Source: Deroplatys truncata (taxonomy: Eukaryota; Arthropoda; Insecta; Mantodea; Mantidae). Taken from it: 64,000 nucleotides of DNA. The notes under the pieces were generated by a model that saw only the letters and a list, made by a program, of their open reading frames with translations, ran no database searches and had not been told where the DNA came from. The stretch is taken from assembly GCA_030765065.1 (NCBI GenBank), contig CM060989.1, positions 63,192,001-63,256,000 on the forward strand, given 5' to 3'. Made by a program: the position numbers and the translations under genes. Below, one piece after another: positions 59,807 to 64,000 of this stretch. Numbering within the stretch: position 1 is the first letter of the stretch; each line of letters starts with the position of its first letter.

Positions 59807-60637
59807 GTACGTACACACTTGTCGTGTGATTGACATTTCATTTTGACTAACAAATGAAAATGTTTCATAAAGCCAGAGTTCAACAATTATATATCTGCAG
59901 CGCTCCTGTTATTATACTGCATCTGCGACCCCATGTTCCTTTCCTCAAATGCTTAATTTGGTAATATTGTAGCGGATCAATTTGAGTGCTGGGGATTACT
60001 TAAGTTGTGGTAACCGAGCAGAAAGTGTTGAAAAGCTGTTACCTCAACACGGTCTTGCTCAGAAATGCGAAGTCAGCATTGCCGAAAGCATTTATACCCG
60101 AGTGGAGCGTCACGAGCGTGTGACCCGCCGTCTGACGTCCATCCTCGGCCAAAGGCTATAGCTGACACCAGAGCTTCCGTCTCGACAGCAGTTATCTACG
60201 TAAGAATGCTTCAACATTAAGTTCTGCTTTCACCCCATCTCAGTTGCCCGACTGCGGGCTTTATGTACGCTATAGGCAAATACGACTTATAGAATTTATG
60301 CATCCCCTGTCCGTTAATTAGCTACCCCTATCCTGGAACGCCACCCCTATCCTGGTACCGAAGCATCCCCTACCTCCGAGCTATCACTCCCCTAGTGTAC
60401 GCAACTACTGCGGGGTAACCACCACCACCACTAGGGATGTTACAATATCTTCCTACTCAATTTTCTGAACATTAGTTTTTCGTGTAACATATTCTAATCC
60501 TCCTGGTGATAAATATAAATCAAGTGATAAAGATCGAGGTAATCAATGTGCGTGTGCGTGTATCAGTCAAGTCAAAAGCAGGCTAATCTCAAAGATTGCA
60601 GAAAGAATACGAGACAAGAAAAACGCAGATACTTTAC

Positions 60638-60796
60638 CTGCTATTTGCCTCTGGGATAATATCGTCTACGACGACATAGATCATGGCGCCGGCGGCAAAG
60701 GCGAGGGCATAGGGCAGAATTGGCTGTGATAGCGAAACGGCAGCCGCTCCAAGGACCCCGAAAATGGGCTCCACCATGCCGCTCAGCTGTCCGTAC
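60638..60796 (-). CDS. SLC39A11: ZIP11-type zinc transporter, penultimate coding exon
   Basis: This 159-bp exon (53 codons' worth) encodes part of a ZIP-family zinc importer of the ZIP11 subfamily, a membrane protein that moves Zn2+ into the cytosol. Read on the minus strand, it follows a TTTCAG acceptor and ends at a GTAAAG donor; both boundaries are phase 2, so its length is symmetric. The translation contains [10 protein letters not shown], the conserved TM5 segment with a metal-site Glu, and then [20 protein letters not shown] and IIPEA, the ZIP11 TM6 signature. It is much more GC-rich than its surroundings and has no stop codon. The preceding exon is not recognisable in 60797-64000, so it probably lies beyond the window. 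The family assignment is from remembered ZIP11 motifs; the splice sites are read directly. Confidence 0.9.
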
Positions 60797-61059
60797 CTGA
60801 AACATTTCATCTTTATGTAGCCCTCTCAAGCATCTCTACAATAAAGGGAAATACTTTCGTGAGTGTCGGCAGGGGTGGGGTGACTTCTCAAATTAAACCT
60901 GTAGAACCCTTCAAAAAGAATAAAGACAAACCTAATAAAGTAATTTACGTAATTACAGCAGCAAATGCATATAAAGCAAGGCATGACTGCACTTATAAAT
61001 ATGTAAAGGATGTTAAAGAAAATACAATTGCACAAAAACGATCTCTGTAGTTATAAAAA

Positions 61060-61180
61060 GTATGAGGTGTTGTATTCACAGGGCTTTCTCTACTCACTCT
61101 TCTATTCTTATAAAAGCTTATTCTTATTGTTAACCGAAACAAACCTTCATTGCAGATTTACATATTGTGGTATACCTTGG
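61060..61180 (+). repeat. Type-B A-run element 5' fragment (weak)
   Basis: GAGGTGTTGTATTCACAGGG, then CTTTCTCTACTCACTCTTCT and AAAAGCTTATTCTTATTG, match the family 5' end loosely. Confidence 0.4.
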
Positions 61181-61289
61181 TACAGGGAGATCCAATGAAC
61201 TAAGAACCGGCTGCGCAGTGTTTTCTCGATTCGCGTTGGCGGCGCGGGTTACCGTCTCTGGCTATCATACAGTGGAGCTTATACAACCG

Positions 61290-61550
61290 TGCAAAGCATC
61301 ACTTACCAACGTTATAAAAGGAGGCGCTGAAACTGGCCACCGTCGTTGTCAATACATTTCTGGCATTTTTTAAAGAAACTATCTATCACTCGCCGTAGTT
61401 CACGTTGCGAAATGCTGGCAATTTCCTGACGGATATTTTGTATTAATTCTTCTAGGGTGTGTAGGCTTGTCCGGAATACTTTGTTTTAATTTACCCAAGA
61501 GATAAAAGTCGCAGGAGGTTACGTCAGGGGACCGATGTTTACTAATAATT
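61290..61550 (-). pseudogene. Transposase C-terminal fragment
   Basis: On the minus strand: RSPDVTSCDFYLL, a shift, then PDKPTHLEELIQNIRQEIAS, ISQRELRRVIDSFFKKCQKC and IDNDGGQFQRLLL-stop. It resembles the DDE C-terminus at 21968-22317. No ends were identified. Confidence 0.75.
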
Positions 61551-61694
61551 ATGTTCTCAAAACATCTTTTAATTATTATCGAAATATTGGTTGTGGTAGT
61601 CAGCGTTCATGACAAAAGGCAAAGGCACGCTTCATATCTGTTAATTCTCTAAAAAACGGCAAAATTGTATCCATTTATTTGCGGGGAAAAACAA

Positions 61695-61841
61695 TCTGAT
61701 GTATTACATTCACATGACTTTCTCTATTTTTGTACAATCTATTTTTACAAACGCTCCATCTACGTCATGTTAATCAAGATAAACTAATCTTATTGTTATT
61801 TTCTTGGAGGTGCAAGGGGAATACGGTAGGCTTTAAGCGAT
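61695..61841 (+). repeat. A-run element, 5' 147 bp
   Basis: TCTGATGTATTACATTCACA through GGTAGGCTTTAAGCGA, then cut off at a LINE relic. Confidence 0.85.
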
Positions 61842-62050
61842 GTGTCTTATGGCAATATAATAGAACAACTCTCCAAATTCAATTATTTAGGGTGTACAAT
61901 TTCCTACACAGTAGAAAATTATATTAATGATAAGTTTCTTAAGTATAATCGGTTAATAGGGACTGTCAAAAGGACACTATGTAAGAAGGTATGCAAAGAA
62001 ACAACTTTAAAATTTTATAAACTCCTGGCGATTCCAGTCCTACTACACTA

Positions 62051-63039
62051 TGTGATCAAAAGTATCCGGACACCCCAACAAACATACGTTTTTCATCTTA
62101 GGTGCATTGTGCTGCCACCTACTGCCTGGTAGGTACTCATTATCCGCGACCTCAGTAGTCATTAGACATCGTGAAACAGCAGAATGGGACACTCCGTGGA
62201 ACTCACGGACTTCGAACGTTGTCAGGTGATTGGGTGTCACTTGTATCAGAAGTCTGTACGCGAGATTTTCACACTTCTAAACATCCCTAGGTCCCCTGTT
62301 TCTGATGTGATAGTGAAGTGGAAACGTGAAGGGACATGTACAGCACAAAAGCGTACAGGCCGACCTCATCTGTTGACTGACAGAGACCGCCGACACTTGA
62401 AGAGGGTCGTAAAGAGTAATAGGCAGACATCTACCCAGACCATCACACAGGAATTCCAAACTGCATCAGGATCACTACAAGTACTATGACAGACGTGAGG
62501 TGAGAAACCTTGGATTCCATGGTCGAGCGGCTGCTCATAAGCCACACATCACGCAGGAAAATGCCAAACGGATCACAACGCAGACCTACATTGATATTTT
62601 AAGCACCGTCTTGCTTCCCAGTGTTGAAGAGCAATTCGGGGATGGCGATTGCATCTTTCACCACGATCGAGCACCTGTTCATACTGCACGGGCTGTGGCG
62701 GAGTGGTTACACGACAATAACATCCCTGTAATGGACTAGCCTGCACAAAGTCCTGACTTGAATCCTACAGAACACCTTTGGGATGTTTTGGAACGCCGAC
62801 TTCGTGCCAGGCCTCACCGACCTACATCGATATCTCTCCTCAGTTCCGCACTCCGTGAAGAATGGGCTGCCATTCCCCAAGAAACCTTCCAGCACCTGAT
62901 TGAAAGTATGACTGAGAGTGAACGCTACCATCAAGGCTAAAGGTGGGCCAACACCATATTGACTTCCAGCATTACCGATGGAGGGCGCCACGTACTTGTA
63001 CGGCATTTTCAGCCAGGTGTCCGGATACTTTTGATCACG
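62051..63039 (+). mobile_element. Tc1-like element, internally deleted
   Basis: TGTGATCAAAAGTATCCGG and CCGGATACTTTTGATCACG are inverted termini (24 bp with one mismatch at the outermost base), flanked by TA at 62049-62050 and 63040-63041. The length of 989 bp reflects loss of part of the transposase. Confidence 0.95.
62184..62937 (+). pseudogene. Tc1-like transposase lacking the first catalytic block
   Basis: MGHSVELTDFERCQVIGCHL and REIFTLLNIPRSPVSDVIVK form the paired HTH, with GRPHLLTDRDRRHLKRVV as linker. A shift occurs near 62489, then FHGRAAAHKPHITQENAKR jumps directly to TYIDILSTVLLPSVEEQFGD. The region with the first Asp is deleted. FHHDRAPVHTARAVAEWLHD holds the second Asp, and AQSPDLNPTEHLWDVLERRL holds the final Glu of a DD34E catalytic triad. 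One stop precedes AQSPDL. Confidence 0.9.
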
Positions 63040-63662
63040 TATCGTATATGGAGCAGAAGTATGACTCCTCACGAGTAAATATAAACAAAATATTGAGGCA
63101 TCGGAGATGAAAATGCTGTGTCCAATGGCTGGATATACTCTGCTGGATCATCAAAAGAATGAAGATATAAGGAAAGAATTAGGAATTGCAAATATAGTAG
63201 AAACGACGGAAAATATGAGAGATGAATGGTACACGCACCTTCGTAGAATGGGCACACACCGTAGTCCTCATCAAGTATTACATTACCATCTAGCTGGTAG
63301 AGGAAGTGTAGGAAGACCCAAAAGGCGACGGAGAGATCAGCAGTATCTCTGCGGAGCCGGAACGGATCTTAAGGTCCAAACCGTTTAGTTTATGGTGATC
63401 TTTATTTTCAAAGCAGAGCGCAACAAATATTTTTCAAATTCAGCCCGAACCCATGCAGACCTCTTCTATATAATATGCACACAATAACTCAAGGAATTTT
63501 CAGGGACGATTCGTACAAAGCCAATCCTGCGAGGAGTTAGAAGGGACTTTTTTTTAAATCTTTTTCACTGCTACTTATGTATGTGAAAGGCTACATCCTT
63601 GTCTTACTACTTGATTTGTTATTATTGGTCCTGATTTTGTAGTGCCTGAGTTTATAATAACT

Positions 63663-64000
63663 TTAGTTACTTTTAATTACCTCTAAGATGTGCCGAGGAT
63701 ACCCCCGATTGTTCATTATTTTCCATAAAATACTTCTGTCCATCAAGTCAAATGCTTTTTCAAAGTCAATAAAAGCAATATGAGTCTCTAAATTGACCTC
63801 TCGTCTTTTTACTAAAATACGTTTAATACTAAAAACATTATCGCCGCATGAGCGTCCTTTTCTAAAACCGGCCTGTTCTTCTTCTAAAATAACATCTATT
63901 ATTGATTTTAAACGGTTATTTATAATTTTAGCATAAAGTTTATAAGCTGAATTCAAAAGACTTATTCCTCTATAGCTATTTGGATCATCGAGGAATACAA
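63663..64000 (-). pseudogene. LINE reverse-transcriptase domain, running off the window edge
   Basis: On the minus strand: DDPNSYRGIS near 63970, then LLNSAYKLYAKIINNRLKSI, EEEQAGFRKGRSCGDNVFSI and HIAFIDFEKAFDLMDRSILW (RT motif with the first catalytic Asp), ending near ILEVIKS at 63663. The frame of about 97 codons is open and may continue upstream beyond 64000. This RT is well preserved compared with other relics here. Confidence 0.85.

Larger units (their letters stand above)
42845..60637 (-). other. SLC39A11: Last intron of the ZIP11-like gene (17.8 kb)
   Basis: This is the interval between the two recognised exons. It starts GTAAAG and ends TTTCAG on the minus strand and is phase 2. 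It is filled with A-run elements in both orientations, SINE copies, Tc1/mariner pieces and a LINE relic with RNase H. No other conserved host exon was recognised inside it. Confidence 0.85.
61842..63390 (+). pseudogene. LINE ORF2 C-terminal relic split by a Tc1-like element
   Basis: The left part reads IEQLSKFNYLGCTISYTVEN and KVCKETTLKFYKLLAIPVLL. The right part, after 63041, continues with a GAEV-stop-LLT segment, then EMKMLCPMAGYTLLDHQKNE, DIRKELGIANIVETTENMRD, EWYTHLRRMGTHRSPHQVLH and a GRGSVGRPKRRRRDQ tail. The parts are collinear with the LINE at 32470-33025, so the insertion interrupts a once continuous frame. Confidence 0.82.

Noticed and set aside
62707-63072. 121-codon minus-strand frame
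   Set aside because: Antisense of the Tc1-like transposase and its terminal repeat.

Overview
The window is eukaryotic and most likely from an insect with a large, transposon-rich, AT-rich genome (perhaps a cockroach or termite; that guess rests only on the overall style of repeats). Almost every open frame longer than 60 codons is a transposase or reverse-transcriptase relic, a repeat-internal frame or a chance frame. No bacterial operons, CRISPR arrays, rRNA or intact tRNA genes were seen.

One host gene can be read from the sequence. Two exons on the minus strand, 60638-60796 and 42766-42844, encode the C-terminus of a ZIP11-type (SLC39A11) zinc transporter. Their splice phases match and join one reading frame to the stop codon across a 17.8-kb intron (42845-60637). 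Positions 1 to about 42.7 kb therefore lie downstream of this gene, 42.8-60.6 kb is its last intron, and 60.8-64 kb is the start of the preceding intron.

The rest is layered mobile DNA. The dominant component is a high-copy, roughly 0.85-0.9-kb non-autonomous element, here called the A-run element (type A plus a more diverged type B). It starts TCTGATGTGTTACACTCAC, ends GTAGTAGAGAAAGTAA, carries an internal CA microsatellite and repeatedly sits in A-runs, including A-runs inside other copies of itself and inside a mariner. About 20 type-A/B copies and many B fragments are present.

Tc1/mariner-superfamily elements are the second layer. Those with recognisable ends lie at 2922-4746, 10593-11566, 21776-22426, 35653-36260, 36987-38026, 38770-40021, 40740-42001, 44972-46800 and 62051-63039. 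Others are truncated (29435-30670, 33166-34010, 42895-43385, 61290-61550). All have broken frames. Non-LTR retrotransposon pieces lie at 4860-5275, 6089-6410, 7180-7425, 8460-9230, 32470-33025, 57420-57730, 58890-59520, 61842-63390 and 63663-64000. tRNA-derived SINEs, hAT-like repeats and a 1.9-kb GA-rich minisatellite (17.1-19.0 kb) make up most of the remainder.

Nested insertions give a relative chronology: the A-run element is younger than the mariner at 2.9-4.7 kb and than type B; a long-TIR Tc1-like element is younger than a SINE at 45-47 kb; and a Tc1-like element is younger than a LINE at 62 kb. Stretches without an entry hold no feature I could support.
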